This document shows, piece after piece, positions 1 through 12,287 of a stretch of 64,000 nt of DNA. A program made the position numbers and the translations under genes. Within the stretch, counting starts at the first letter, position 1. The number at the start of each line of letters is the position of its first letter. This stretch comes from Prostheceraeus crozeri (Eukaryota; Platyhelminthes; Polycladida; Euryleptidae). Below the pieces are notes generated by a model. The model worked only from the letters and a program-made list of their open reading frames with translations. It did not search any database and was not told the DNA's origin. The stretch is taken from positions 372,001-436,000 of the forward strand of contig CAJQUW010001972.1 of the NCBI GenBank assembly GCA_907163375.1. The letters run 5' to 3'.

Positions 1-76
1 ATTCGAATAATCTACTTTCATTATGCAAGTAGCAGAAGGTTGGGTTTGAACAGCAATTTTTACAATTTGATTTATA

Positions 77-2747
77 CAGGGTGGCGGCCGAGCCCGGGAA
101 TCCCGGGCAGCTCGGGAATCGCCCTTAAATTTGAGAGAAATAGTCAATTAGCCCTTAAATAGCCCGGGAATTCCATTTCGTGACATTTATCTGCAAGTTC
201 AATGAGCAGAATTTCTTGATTTTAACTACTATCACTACTATTATTATTAAGCACACTATTTCTATTAAATGTCTGCGAATCTTGATTGATACAATCAAGC
301 AAATATGTACAACATCTGAAGGGAATATTCATGACAAAATAAATTTGCTTAATTTCCACAGACATCACTGTCAGTGATATCTGTGAGGCGATGGCTATGT
401 CGCTTATAGTGAAATCGCTAAAAGTTTTCCAAATAAGTGCAGTAAGCGTTGCATTCTATAAAAGCAATTCCGTGGCTATTCGCAATACCTTCAAGTCGTG
501 TATGCGATTGAGTTGACTATAATTCGTGCATACAAGTATAAAGTCGCAGTCAATCGACAGAGGTCGCAAAAATCGTTTTGATTTTCGTGTTTCATAATGC
601 GCTTGCATGCAAACTCGTAATATGACAAACGATGCAGCCTCTAATATTTTCTAAAAAAGTCATATCTAAGAGACTATTTATCTTACGTTGTCAATTTCAT
701 TGGTTGAAAGACATTTTACAACAGCACAACTTTTTTAGTAGTAAAATATCTAGGGAATAATCGCCCAATTAAACACTGTAGGTTATTTATGTGCTGATAT
801 CCACACCAAGTTGAGGATGATATCAGTCCAAAATCACGCCAACAAAATTCTATTAACGCTGCCACTGACAGAAAGTTCATCAGAGTTTTCCTTGATATTT
901 CGAATACAAGTCAATGGCTAAGCTAAGTGATGAGTTCGAAAACCTCACAGTAAATCATGACAGGAAGCCCATCCAAACCAATGGGGATTATGTACAGAAC
1001 ACTGCTTCCAAAAATCGGGGGTTCTCTAAGGAGTCGTTCTCCGAAGCTCAATGCCGGAGCTTCTGCCAGCGGCAAATATTTTGCTCTCTGTTCCGGTCCA
1101 GATTGTACCAGAAACGCAAAAAAGAAGTCAATAAGTATTATTTTATGTAACTTATCAAGTAAATTTTGCTAGCCTTTCCCATATGCCTCGGAAAAAGGCC
1201 AAGTTATCTCAGACCTGTTCTGCCGGTTAACCGCAACATACACGCATGTATGTCGCACAAAGTGTACCACATTACTAATCGACGGCCAAAGAAAATATTT
1301 CAAGAATGCGGGATTGACTAATAGCCCATTGAAGATTTAATGACATCATTTGGCCTAAAATAATCAGAGCCATAAAAGAATGAACTTAATTAGGCCTACA
1401 CATTTCATCACGCATTTAGCCGGTTAATTTTTTAGGCGATTACAGATTATCAGGCCTTTATTTAGTGGCTTGTAACCCGTGATCTATCTATGAGATCTGA
1501 TTGATTTTCCAACGATAGAAATTTTTCGTATTTTCGAATGATCAAAAAAATGTGCATAATATTTAATTTTCTTCAACTGATTCATGTAATTTTGCAACTT
1601 TTTTCATATATTTTTTGCTTTTAGTCAATTTTTCAGACTTCAACTTTCAAACATGCAAGGCTGAAGTAGCTAACTGACTTTTGAGACGTGATATTTTGAA
1701 AAAACTGTGCACTCTCAATGATTAGCAAACATCTTTAAGATTTGTTATCGACACGTTTTGAATAATAATTCAATAAACACCAATAACAAGAATCTGACGG
1801 AATTGATTATACATTGTGAAGGAGAAGCAAATTGAATAATTTGCTGACGAATAATGCTAAGTCACAAATTGAGTCAAATTAAACCAGATGAATAAACTTC
1901 TGCCATGGTTTAATCCGATGGTGATGTCTTCAATACGGAGGTAGCATCACTGCGTTGCATTGTCATTGCTGTCCTTTGAATCAAGAAATATCGAGACCTT
2001 GATTCTGCTATGTTATACCTGACTTTGCAGGAAGCATCAGACACAAACTCTATAACTGACGGTTACCATGCGTCCTTTGTTTCTACGCAAACTGATACAA
2101 AGAGGTAATGCGAAGGAATTCTTCTGGCCCTCACGGTCCTCGTCTATTGTGGCAGTTTTTCTGGTTTCTCTTGTTGATATTTCTTGCTAACTTGGTGTCA
2201 TCGTGCTATTGCATTAACATGTGCATTTTGATATCATGGTTTCCATCATGGTTGTTGCTTCTCATTTGTTGCTTCAACTTAACGTGCTTGAAAATTTCAG
2301 TCTGATAAATCCACTAAGAACAACTTTCTAGAATTTCATGAATCAGATGACAATAAAGTATTTTTTGATCGTAGTAAAGTTCAAGAAATAAACTTTTCCA
2401 TCACTATGAAATCATTTAGATCCCATCCGTAGTCCACGAGCTAGGTCACTGAGGAAAGGTATATGTTTATAAGCTGAAGAGCCATCGCTCACAGAATTCA
2501 CAAATTTTGAAAAATGAGTGCGGTGGAGTCAAATATTGTTCATTATCTAGCACAATTGGTGGCAAAATTCAAGGTGGAAATGTCTCAAATTTAATGATGA
2601 AAATAGTTTGAAGAAGTGTCCTGATAATTTTTTATCGGTGTAATTGAAATAACATATCTGGTCAGTATAAAAAATAGCGCGAAAATTCGATGAAACAGCC
2701 CAGGAATCGCCCGGGAATTTGAAGCTGGATATCTGGCCGCCACCCTT
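77..2747. mobile_element. Non-autonomous DNA transposon, hAT-like with 6-bp duplication
   Basis: The ends are inverted copies: AGGGTGGCGGCC at 78-89 and GGCCGCCACCCT at 2735-2746. The hexamer TTTATA stands just outside each end (71-76 and 2748-2753), as a 6-bp target duplication would. The last base is T where the left end predicts G. Short motifs recur near the ends: GCCCGGGAAT at about 100 and 160 and again near 2709, and GCCCTTAAAT twice at 120-165. No transposase could be recognised inside. Small reading frames around 910-1170 match nothing I know. This is a DNA transposon remnant or non-autonomous copy; assignment to the hAT lineage with 6-bp duplications is inferred from the CAGGG terminus and duplication length. 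Confidence 0.7.
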
Positions 2748-2884
2748 TTTATAAGGAAAAATCCAAAGCCATGTTATTTTGTTTTGTGCATCGCACCCAA
2801 TATTTTGGCTGTCTCAGTCAGTGTCAGTGGTAAAAAGGGCTTAAAATATATGAAATTGAAAGGAGGAAGAAGAACTTATATATA

Positions 2885-4649
2885 CAGGGTGTCCCAGAAA
2901 AAACGATACCAAATTTTTATGCAGTTTGAGTGAATGATTCAAGAGATGAGGCATTTAGTAATTCTGTGATATGTCAGCTAAGATTTTTAAATGATATAGC
3001 ATTTAGTGTCATGTATTTAATACACTTGTACGTACATGTATTGATAGCCAAAGTGCAATTATAGCTGTTAAAATAATTTCAATAAATAAATGATAATGTT
3101 AGTTTGAGTCTGTTAATGATGCGTTTGAATATTTTAATCAAGTCTGTTACAAAAAAACAATAATCTTCACGTTTTTTTTAGTTTGCCAAGTTCTGACTAA
3201 TTTATGTTTTAGCCGAAAACTAAAATTCAAAAAATTTTACGGTTTGGTATAAAAAAGCATAATTTTTAATCAATCATTTTAGTCAACTCATTTCATAAAC
3301 TAAATTAAGTATCTATGATGTAGAATCTCTTCACAAGTAAATTAACCAAATTAGATATCTGTAATGCAGAAACAAGAAATAGATTTCTATGATGTGCAAT
3401 CTCTTTCAAAATATAGATATCTAGACACTGTTCTTATATGGTGCCATTGTGGCAACTTGTGTCAATTCAATTCAATTTCGACTGTTTTATAATGGAGCGC
3501 AAAGCAAAATTGGTCGCTTGGGCTGTTGCATATGAGAATGTTGAGAAAGCCAGAAGAATATACTACGAAAAATTCAATGAGGAAGCGCCAGGAAGAAGTA
3601 CAGTTCACAGATGGTACAACGGTTTTTGGAATCAGGTGACATCAATAAAAGAGCCGCCGGTAGTGGACGCCCTGCGAATGCATCAGGGGATCATTCTCAA
3701 AATATCGTGCAAGAGGCAGTTAATGAAGATCCTAATGTTTCAATACGCCAGATTGCATTGGATACTGGTATTTCGAAGTCAAGCGTCGTTGAATTTGCAT
3801 CCTTACAGTTACAATATGGTTCAAGAATTGACAGATGATGATGATGACAGGAGGTTAGAGTTTTGTGAGTGGATACGACTGAAAGTGAATACCAATGAGA
3901 ACTTTTACAAGCTTATTGTTTTCTCCGATGAAGCAGTTTTCCATGTAAATGGCACTGTTAACAAACACAATTTACACTACTGGAGTGATAGCAACCCACA
4001 TGTCAAGCTAGAAAGATTTCAGGATCGACAATCAGTGACCGTATGGTGCATGATAAGTTGCATAGGACTTATTGATTACGACGTTGACTATCAAACTGTG
4101 GACGGTGAAAGATATTGCCAAATACTGCAGCACAAAGTAATTCCTTTCTTTACACAAAGAAGGCACTCACAGAAATTATATTAACAAGATGGTGCACATC
4201 CCCACTATAGTATAGCAGCGAGAAAACTTCTTGACGATAAAATGCGTAGTCGTTGGAAAGGTCGGAGAGGTCCTACTGAGTGGTCACCTCGGTCACCTGA
4301 TTTGTCGGTTTGTGACTTCTTTTTCTGGGGTGCCCTCAGAGACAGAGTGTACAGGCATAGACCAAACAACAAAGATCAACTGGCTCGCAGAATCGAAGAA
4401 GAAATTCAAAATTTTCCTCAGGTGATGTTTGACAATGCTTACAAATCATTCCTAAGACGAGTTGACGCTTGCATAGGATCTAGTGGTTTACAATTTGAAC
4501 AGAACTAGAGTTTGAAATGTGTATTTGGCATGTGACTTTGTGATGTATACACGTTAATGTAAACTATCAACCTTAGAACGAGTAAAAATATAAAGTTCTC
4601 AATGTTGATACAAAAATCTTTTTGGTATCGTTTTTTCTGGGACACCCTG
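2885..4649 (+). mobile_element. Tc1/mariner transposon, DD41D type
   Basis: A 1765-bp element flanked by TA (2883-2884 and 4650-4651). Counting the TA, the inverted ends match perfectly over 31 bp (2883-2913 against 4621-4651), starting CAGGGTGTCCCAG. The single gene inside is a broken transposase. Perfect ends with a broken gene suggest moderate age, or past mobilisation in trans. It lies upstream of the first visible IMPDH exon, presumably in an earlier intron. Confidence 0.93.
3492..4508 (+). pseudogene. Mariner-superfamily transposase (DD41D), broken
   Basis: Cut-and-paste DNA transposase of about 338 codons, which would act on the element's own ends. The N-terminal helix-turn-helix region begins MERKAKLVAWAVAYENVEKA at 3492. 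The reading changes frame near 3611, where GRPANASGDHSQN is read, and returns near 3800. An in-frame TAA lies at 4182-4184 just before QDGAHPHYS. All three catalytic acids are still legible: D in FSDEAVFHV, D in QDGAH, and D in DLSVCDFFFWG. I count 41 residues between the second and third, hence DD41D (a spacing known for rosa and Visitor families). The gene ends at TAG 4506-4508. Two frameshifts and one stop make it inactive. Confidence 0.9.
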
Positions 4650-4651
4650 TA

Positions 4652-5679
4652 TATAGAAGGACTTGAAATATGTCGAAAGCAGTTTTTAAAATTTTGTATG
4701 TAATTCTGGTTACATGAAGCTGAGAGAGTCACAGGAAGAGAAATTACTTGGAGTCTCCTCTTCTTCTCGGAGTTGATAGCTGGTTTATACTTTTTGGTCA
4801 ACACAGCTTCTTTTGGTCACCGCTTTGTGCGACTAATGAAGCTGTCAAAATATTGGGTGGAATAAGCAACAGAACACGCAGTTTTTTACTATTTATCTTT
4901 TGAATCAAATTATTCGTTATTTATTTAACCGTTGTTTCTTACGACGTTAACATGAAATTTAACTAAATAAAAGAAATATGCTTCAGGTAATTGTCGATAA
5001 CTCAAATTGAGACCGAGGAAAAGAGGACGAACGTCTCTTTAAAACTAAAGGATCATTGTAATCAAAGTTGAAATTTTCTTCAATTGTTGAAGCATTTTGT
5101 TTATGATTAAAAGTGAAGTTGATAAATAAAAATCTGAGGAGTACGAACAACAAATGAATGCATTCAACTCTCGCAGTTTTAGTCATAACAATATTTTGCG
5201 TGTCTGTAAGATGATCGACCGATCAGCTACGGCAAATTTGCAATTAACCGACGCTTCCTACTGTTAAAGATGAGAAATTCACCGGGGCGCCAGGGAGTCG
5301 GCCTCATCTATTCTTTATCATTCTCTATTTGGCGCCATAAAATTCTGAATTTCCACATGGCTCCCGTTGCTCCATGCACTGGAATACATGTAAGATCGGC
5401 CAGTTTTTCACAGGTTATGCAGAAATTCTTGTCACTAAGCCTTAGAATCAAAAGATCTCTTTTGACATTGATATCATCGGCAACATACCGTAGACTTGAC
5501 TTATTTTCGAAACAAGCAGTTACATGCCATCTACACATGTTGGGCTTTTTAATCTATAAATCATTCACTTCAAAGATACATCCTCAGCTTGATTTCCATG
5601 ATAGCAAATAGAATGTAATAGCATACGTAAATGAGCAGTGGTGTTAATAATCATAATGGATTTGTCTCTTTCTTTCCAG
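4652..5679 (+). other. IMPDH: IMPDH upstream intron, no other gene seen
   Basis: No gene or repeat was recognised after the mariner. The stretch ends in a pyrimidine-rich tract and the acceptor CAG at 5677-5679. A 14-bp piece at 4846-4859 (CAAAATATTGGGTG) is the inverse of 2806-2819 on the far side of the mariner. Confidence 0.6.
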
Positions 5680-5862
5680 GATTCTTCTCAAGGAAATAGC
5701 ATTTATCAGATAGATATGATTAAACGCATCAAGTCCCGATTCCCTGATCTTCAGCTTGTTGGAGGGAATGTCGTCACAGCAGCGCAGGCGAAGAATCTCA
5801 TTGACGCAGGTGTGGATGCATTGCGTGTCGGGATGGGTTCTGGATCTATCTGCATCACTCAG
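5680..5862 (+). CDS. IMPDH: IMP dehydrogenase, exon with catalytic cysteine loop
   Basis: Cytosolic enzyme that oxidises IMP to XMP with NAD+, the rate-limiting step of guanine nucleotide synthesis. This 61-codon exon starts [18 protein letters not shown] and ends [18 protein letters not shown], corresponding to about residues 274-334 of human IMPDH2. It contains the NAD-contacting Asp (human D274), the G-rich phosphate and potassium loop, and the nucleophilic cysteine (human C331; TGC at 5851-5853). The acceptor is TTTCCAG before 5680 and the donor GTGTGT at 5863; both ends are phase 0. The next exon resumes EVMAVGRPQ, exactly as the family requires. The N-terminal half with the CBS domains lies upstream of the window. 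No in-frame stop interrupts the exon. Confidence 0.98.
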
Positions 5863-7207
5863 GTGTGTCCTGTCACGTGTGGTTTTCTATATTGAAAGTT
5901 CCCTATTGCACATTTGTGACGTAGGGTGGCCATGGCAAATACTGCAATTTGAGCATTCTCGAAAATTGGGATTTTACAGAAGGGTGTTTTGAAAATGAAG
6001 TTGAGAATTATTTGGGAGATCATAATTTGCCACTAGACTACTGAACTTGCTGAACATGGGAATGAAGTAGATGCAGCAACTAATCCCCACTAGCACTAGA
6101 TCCCGCGAAGTGATTAATGAGACTTCAAAAAAATCATCAACGTTCAACTGATCAGATTTTGATGTGAACATGAACCTCGTGTTGTGACTATTCTGTATTC
6201 ACATTTTTTAGGAATGCTGCGAATCGTAGAGATTCAGCAGTTTCATGCAGGGATGGAAAAAATTAATTGATTGATAAACCATCTTCATTTCAATTAATTT
6301 ATTGGATTAGTTACCAATTATTCCAATTAATTGCCATTATTCACAATTAAAAAAAAAACGATTTATTGAGCGATTATTGTAAGCTATACAGTGTTATTAC
6401 AGGTTTACTTAGACGATAATATGATATTCTGTAGACATGCTCGCATTTGAAATGAAAGTTTGATTTTAGTCATGCGAGACTTGTTCTTAATAACGAAACA
6501 TATACGGTATGTTTCACATATTCTAATTATCTTAGATAAATTCAAATTATGGTAAACCTAGTGAAACACACACTATCGCAATGGCCAGAGTGGCTGTGTT
6601 TCACTGCTTGAACTGGAAAATAGTGCGCTCGTAGACTAGAGAAGAATATAGATATTAATCATCAGTCACTACTCCATAGTGTAGTCAGTGTATTTACATG
6701 TTTTGTCATGCAAATGAGTGCAACGAGCATAGTGATGCAGAAAATGCATGCATGTGATTATAAGTATATTCTTTTTCTGTAAATATTTTAATGCACCTTC
6801 GTAGACCTTATTGTTATGCAAATAATTTTCTAAGGCTGTCCCAGATGTCTCTACGAATTTCATTTTTATTTTACAAGAAAACTAATAATGATACAGACAT
6901 GAATCAAGTTTTATTTTGAAAAGCAGACATGGGAGATTTGTTTGATATATGCCCGGCTGCTCAAATGGCATATTTTTCTTTTTTTCATTGCGGCAAAGTT
7001 ATCACTGTTTTTCGATAGATTCTGTAATAATAATGATTGCATTGTTATCCAATCGAGTGATGTTCTTCATTGATCAACGCCTGAAATATCTAAGGTAATT
7101 TCTATCACACAACATTTGAAAGTTGTTTTCTACTTATTAGCTTATTATTCAGCTGTCGAGTCATTGTCCGATATCTTCATTTTGAAAAATCTCGACAAAA
7201 TTTTCAA

Positions 7208-8266
7208 ATGACTGTTCTTCTACTAGATTCACTCTGGTTCTTACTGTGCTCTGACGAGAAGGATAGCTCTGTACGCGCTCGCATTACTCGACTGTATTAC
7301 TCATCTGGTTGCTCTCCAACTGCTACCTTGCGTGCTTATAAGAAGGAAACTGGTGAACGGCATCCTCCCTGTACTGAAGGCGGAATTCGAAATCTCGTCA
7401 AGAAATTTGAAACTTCTTCGACAATTCAAGACCTCCACAAATCAGGGCGACATTCATTAAGTGGTGATCGTGCTTTGACTGTTTCTGGAGCAGTGGAAGA
7501 ACTTAAATCAAAGAACAATTTTGGAATCTGCTCTGTGCGCGAGGTTGCTGAAGCATCCGAGATTTCCAAAAGCTCTGCACAGAATAATATTTGCATTTGA
7601 AACCTTACTGTCCTCAATTTGTTCAAGAACTGTTTCCAGCTGATTTTCAGAAGCGCTTGGAATTTGTCGACTTAATTATCGAAAAGTTCGGAAGTGACAT
7701 TCTGTTTACAGATGAAGCTCATTTTCATCTTTCCGGAGAAACGTCTTCGTTGACTGGTGCTGTTTGGGATGATAGCAATCCTCAAATTCGCATACCCAAA
7801 CCTTCACACAGTTCATGGTTGACGGTTTGGATATGTCTCAACAGACGATATGTTATACCGCCTTATTTCTTCGATGGAAGTGTCACTTCTGCTTCGTATC
7901 TTGAAATGTTGGAGTCTCACTGCATTCCCTTCTTGAAATCAAAAAGAATTATGTCTCGGCGCCACCGCATATTGGAAAAAAGCTGAAATTGTTTTTGCAA
8001 AAGAATTTAAAGATCGAGTCATAAGTCGTCACTTTGATTTCCACTGGCCAGCACGCTCTCCTGACATCACCGCCTTGGATTATTGGTTTTGAGGTCATGT
8101 CAAGAATCAGGTATACAAGAAAAAGATGACAAGTTTGCTTGAATTAAAAGGAAGGATTGCTGATGTGTGTTCGACAATTGATCAAGAGATGTTGGCAAGA
8201 GTTATCGATTCTTTGTCCGACAGACTTTACCAACTGAAATTGAACAAAGGTCATCAACTTACTTGA
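7208..8266 (+). pseudogene. Mariner-superfamily transposase, DD41D-like, broken
   Basis: Same broad family as the transposase at 3492. The N-terminal part reads SSVRARITRLYYSSGCSPTA and continues to about 7585, where a frameshift (probably with a small deletion) precedes LKPYCPQFVQELFPADFQKR. The first catalytic D is in LFTDEAHFHLSGE. The second should lie in a QDGAPPH-like motif near 7955, but the DNA there reads NYVSAPPHI, so that acid is lost. A further frame change leads to WPARSPDITALDYWF with the third D, 41 residues after the expected second one. The gene ends in TGA at 8264-8266, after a stop inside the YWF-GHVKN segment. Clearly inactive. The 136-bp ends distinguish its family from the 2885 copy. 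Confidence 0.87.
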
Positions 8267-8799
8267 AACTGCTCGTAAGTGTTGAAATATAGCTTTATTC
8301 ATGTTGGTATTATGTTTGTTTTTTCATACATAATATAATTTGAAAGGAAAAAACAAATATACAGGTTGTCTACTGAGTGCTCTATGTGCTCTATGTGCAC
8401 TATTTGGCGTTATGTGCTCTAGAGCACACTATTTGTGCTCTAATGAGAGTCAAGTGCTCTATTTCTGACTTTGTTTTGAAAAATACTTTTTGATTTGTTA
8501 TTTAATGAAAAATATTGCATGACTTTCTCAGATTTTGTTAAAGTTGCAAATGATTCATGTAAACGTACTATAATTCGATTGATTCTTGAATATATTCATA
8601 TCACCGTTATTGGCATATATTTGAATAGATTATGAAAATATAACGTAAAAAATATAAATTTTTGAACTGGACTTTAATTTTATTGACTGATACATATCAA
8701 ATTTTACTCCAAGAAAGGTGATGTTAGTCGTTAGCATTATTCTTGAAATTCGTCACGTATGACATTTTTGCCTTTATGTACCTTGGTATCAGTTAACTT

Positions 8800-9508
8800 A
8801 CCGTATTTCTTTGAATATGAGACGCCCTTGAATAAGGGACGCCCTCGAATAAGAGACGCATCCGTGAGAGGAAAAAAATTTATAAGAGACGCCCTTGAAT
8901 AAGAGACGCATGTACAAAAAATAGACTGCTATAGACATATTACATGCAGGCTATTGTAATGTGGTAGCTACATCCGCCTGAGGGATTATTAGGCCTACTT
9001 ATCTTAGTAAAATATGTCAGTCTACTAGTAAATGCAGTAAATACGTACATGCAGGCCTACTTAAGGTTACTTCATCTACCATTTAAGGAGGATTTATACA
9101 GTAGCTTCTTTTGCATTTGGAGTCATGTACCGGTCGGTAACTTTTGCTGTAAATACTACTTGATTATCGGTATTTTCGTTCCGGTAAATTCAGATCTAGT
9201 CTACATGTATAGTGGCCAACATGTACTGGTATATGAATGTATTAGATGAGTCTACAAGATATGCTACTACAAACCATAAAACTCCTTTCATTTCCAAAAT
9301 ATCTGAATTATGATAAAGCGTATATACATTTGTATGTAAGAAAAATTACTGGCGAAATTTGCCCATGACATAGGCCTAAGTGAGGAATGCAAAAGTTACC
9401 TAAGAGAATAGTAGCAAAAAACTAAGACATCTTTTTCTAATGAAAGAATGAAAACTTGAACATTTGATAAATAAGAGACGAATGAATAAGAGACGCAGAA
9501 CAATACTA
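8800..9508. repeat. Region bounded by direct GAATAAGAGACGC repeats
   Basis: From ACCGTATTTCTTTGAATA at 8800, the motif GAATAAGAGACGC and variants occur about five times to 8912. It reappears in the same orientation at 9469-9496. The ends are direct, not inverted, so it does not look like an ordinary terminal-inverted-repeat MITE. It could be a remnant of an insertion that replaced the N-terminal transposase coding. The middle (8930-9465) has no recognisable gene. Confidence 0.5.
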
Positions 9509-9642
9509 CGATATTGACTGCTCGTCTTCATTTCTTTGTGCATCTTTCAGAGGATGTCAGAGAATTTTTGACCAAATTTCAATCAAAAATGCCACTTGCA
9601 CCTCACTTGTTCGGTGAGTTATCATCATTGTTTCGTGAATTA

Positions 9643-11380
9643 CAGACCTGCCAACTGTCCCGGATTTTCCGGGACAGTCCCGGATTTTGGAGCTGTCCCG
9701 GATAAGTTAAAATGCTGTCCCGGATTTTGAATTTATTAACCTAAGATGAATTCTAGATCGTTTAAGAACGCATATTTCAAAAATTTGCGCTGCGCGCGCA
9801 ATCCTAAGATAAGGAAACATGCATGATGATGAAGTTTGCGGATTTCTTAGTGGCATTGTCTTTTCACGCTGATGTCTTTTATTAATCATTTTGCAGCCCG
9901 GATGTATTTCCTTCTATCGAGTTTAAAAAGGTTTTTAAATTCATTGCACGGCATCCTAGATAAAAGCGTCTGTAGCCTTGATCTTAGAGTTTGGTTTCTC
10001 GAACCTATGGGTAGGAATCTGAATTTAACCAACGACAGATTTAACTGTTAGGATTTCAAGAGTTGCTCTATATCGAAATGTTTATTCATTCGATCATTTG
10101 CCATCATAATCGACAAAATTCGCCAAGTCTTGTAGACCTTTAGTTTAACATTTTTTATGGTCCACAGTTGCCTTGCTGTTATGAAATAGACGTATTTATC
10201 ATTTATACAAGCATGGGATTTTTCCGGCTTTTTCGGCTTTTTGAAATCATTTTGATTATTTCGTTTGATAAGCAAAATATGCTAGTCTCTGTGGAAATTT
10301 TCGGTTGGCTTCACAAAATCGGCGAAAAGAACAAGAACATCGTCGTCGCATTCTGGATGAAAAGAAGTCTACTCTGAACTTGCATTCATTAGATGTAGTG
10401 TCAAAAGCTGCGTCAATGAAAATGTCTTCTAAAATACTGAAGCGTGCCTTGAAGAAACACACTTCTTCCCTTGCTAAGCGTGCTAAGACTTCTAACTAGA
10501 CCCACTTTTTCATATACATTTGTACCTACGTACCTACTATGAATTTCTACTGCTCATCTATGTACATGTAGGTTCTTACTTGATTCGATTTTTGTACATT
10601 TAACATATTCTAAATTGTGTAAATACCCATGTTTTTAATACCCATGTATTTTAATTATTATATTAAGTCATATAGATAGTTAAAAAGTAAAGACCTGTGT
10701 TAAATATTAAGCCTTTTAATTAGACGATTTCTAGGCTTTCTGGGGAATTATAACCTCTAAACGCTCGCCATGCGCCGCTGATTCTCTACTCTTTAAAAAT
10801 CCGGCTTTTTATAATTGGTTCAATCCCATGCCTGTTTATAAATGATATTTTTCTACTTTTGATTCTAAATCATAAATGGAGTTGAAAAGCTGATGAAATG
10901 GGGTTGCTACTCGACCATTTTGGTAATACCGTAATACCCCGCATATAGGACGCACTTTTTTCTTCAGAAGTTGACCTAGAAGCCCAGGTGCGTCTTATCC
11001 ATTGACACCTTTATTATAAAAAAATAATGCATTTATCAAAAATCAAAAATTTCCTATAAACATTTCATACTTGCAATATTTGTCAATATTTATCAATATA
11101 TCAATATTTTTGACTGACAGGATGAGGGAGTCATGAATCAGCACACACTGCGATCGTAGCAATTGAATGGAGATGACTTAACTTAATGACACCGTTTCTA
11201 TAAAAAATAATGGAAATTAAGGATTAAAATTAGGATGCGTCCTATACGCAGGCACACAGTCTTTCCATCGCTTTTGGGTCAAATATTCACTGCGTCCTAT
11301 ACATGGTATCGTACTGTACGCGGGTAGTTACGGTAATAAAATTTGTCCCGGATTTTCATGTTTCAAGGTTGGCAGGTCTG
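9643..11380. mobile_element. DNA transposon with TGTCCCGGAT repeats, inserted in a transposase gene
   Basis: Ends CAGACCTGCCAAC (9643-9655) and GTTGGCAGGTCTG (11368-11380) are inverted, flanked by a perfect 6-bp duplication GAATTA (9637-9642 and 11381-11386). TGTCCCGGAT-type repeats occur about four times at the left end and once at the right. Inside, 10305-10499 encodes a short, highly basic peptide (MASQNRRKEQEHRRRILDEK) resembling the charged C-terminal tails of the hAT-like transposases here. It may be the remains of this element's own transposase. A 407-bp MITE sits at 10928-11334. Confidence 0.88.
10928..11334. mobile_element. MITE, 407 bp, with ACCGTAA termini
   Basis: The left end ACCGTAATACCCCGCATATA and right end (reverse read ACCGTAACTACCCGCGTACA) are inverted copies. 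Inner inverted segments GGACGCAC / TGCGTCC continue the symmetry. AAT lies on both sides (10925-10927, 11335-11337), a possible 3-bp duplication that would fit PIF/Harbinger. It has no coding capacity. Confidence 0.7.
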
Positions 11381-12287
11381 GAATTATTATCCAAATTCAT
11401 CAGAAAAGATAAGATCGGTTTTTGCGGTGAGTGGCTCTGATCTTCTGAGCATCAAGGTCGAAGATCCGGACAACTGGACCACACTCGATGATCTAGAAAT
11501 CGGCGGTGCACAGAGATCACTTCAGAGCAAAAAAGTGAAACCCAATGAAGCCATTGCTTTCCGAAAAGAATGTAGGGCAATTCTGATCCTCACAGTAGAG
11601 AAAATATCGGAACGTTTTACCCTCAAATATCAGTTTACGGAATTCTTGTCAGGATTCAATCCTCGATTATTTCATCTGATTGATAGAACACGTCGACTTG
11701 TTCGCAGTGCGCTCACCACCTTGGGCGAATGTAATATCATTACGATACTTGATTGTGATAGAGTGAATGCTGAATGGCGGAACTTTGTACTGGACGAAAG
11801 CATTCTCGAAAGATCATCAAAGTATAAACCATTTAAGGATCGTCTCGACGATTTCTACACCAACGTCTTGGATGAGGAAACTTATCCAACTTTGTCATCC
11901 CTGATTCAGAAGGTTCTCATTCTCTCACACGGGAATGCGGCTGTTGAACGGGGTTTTAGTGGTAATGCTTTACTTCTGAAAGAGAATCTTCATACTGAAT
12001 CCCTCGTTTTGTTACGGCATGCCCAAGACGGAATTCGACGAGCTGGTGGAACAACGGAGGTAGAATTTAGCGAGAAATTTCTTCTCTCCTGTCGAATGAC
12101 AAGTAACCGTCGTCGATTGGCGCTAGAACGAAAGAGAAAAGAACAAGCGGAGAAGAAGAAATTCAATGAAGAACAGCAAAGACAACGAGAAGAAGTTAAG
12201 ATTCTAGAGGCGAAAAAGAGAGCTCTGGATGAAGAAAGAGCAATGGTAGTCTCAGAATTAGATACGAAGAGAAAGAATCTTATGTAA

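Larger units (their letters stand above)
9514..12287 (+). pseudogene. hAT-type transposase, C-terminal half, split by an insertion
   Basis: The transposase of the 8362-13488 element. The first piece (9514-9642) reads TARLHFFVHLSEDVREFLTK and ends FREL. Coding resumes just after the inserted element at 11387 with LSKFIRK, so removing the insert and one GAATTA copy restores local continuity. A one-base shift follows near 11400, then the frame is open to TAA 12285-12287. The key region is ILSHGNAAVERGFS near 11918-11960, the hAT C-terminal dimerisation motif with the conserved E. A very basic, coiled-coil-like tail (KRKEQAEKKKFNEEQQRQRE) closes it. N-terminal DNA-binding and first catalytic regions were not found. 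Confidence 0.82.
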
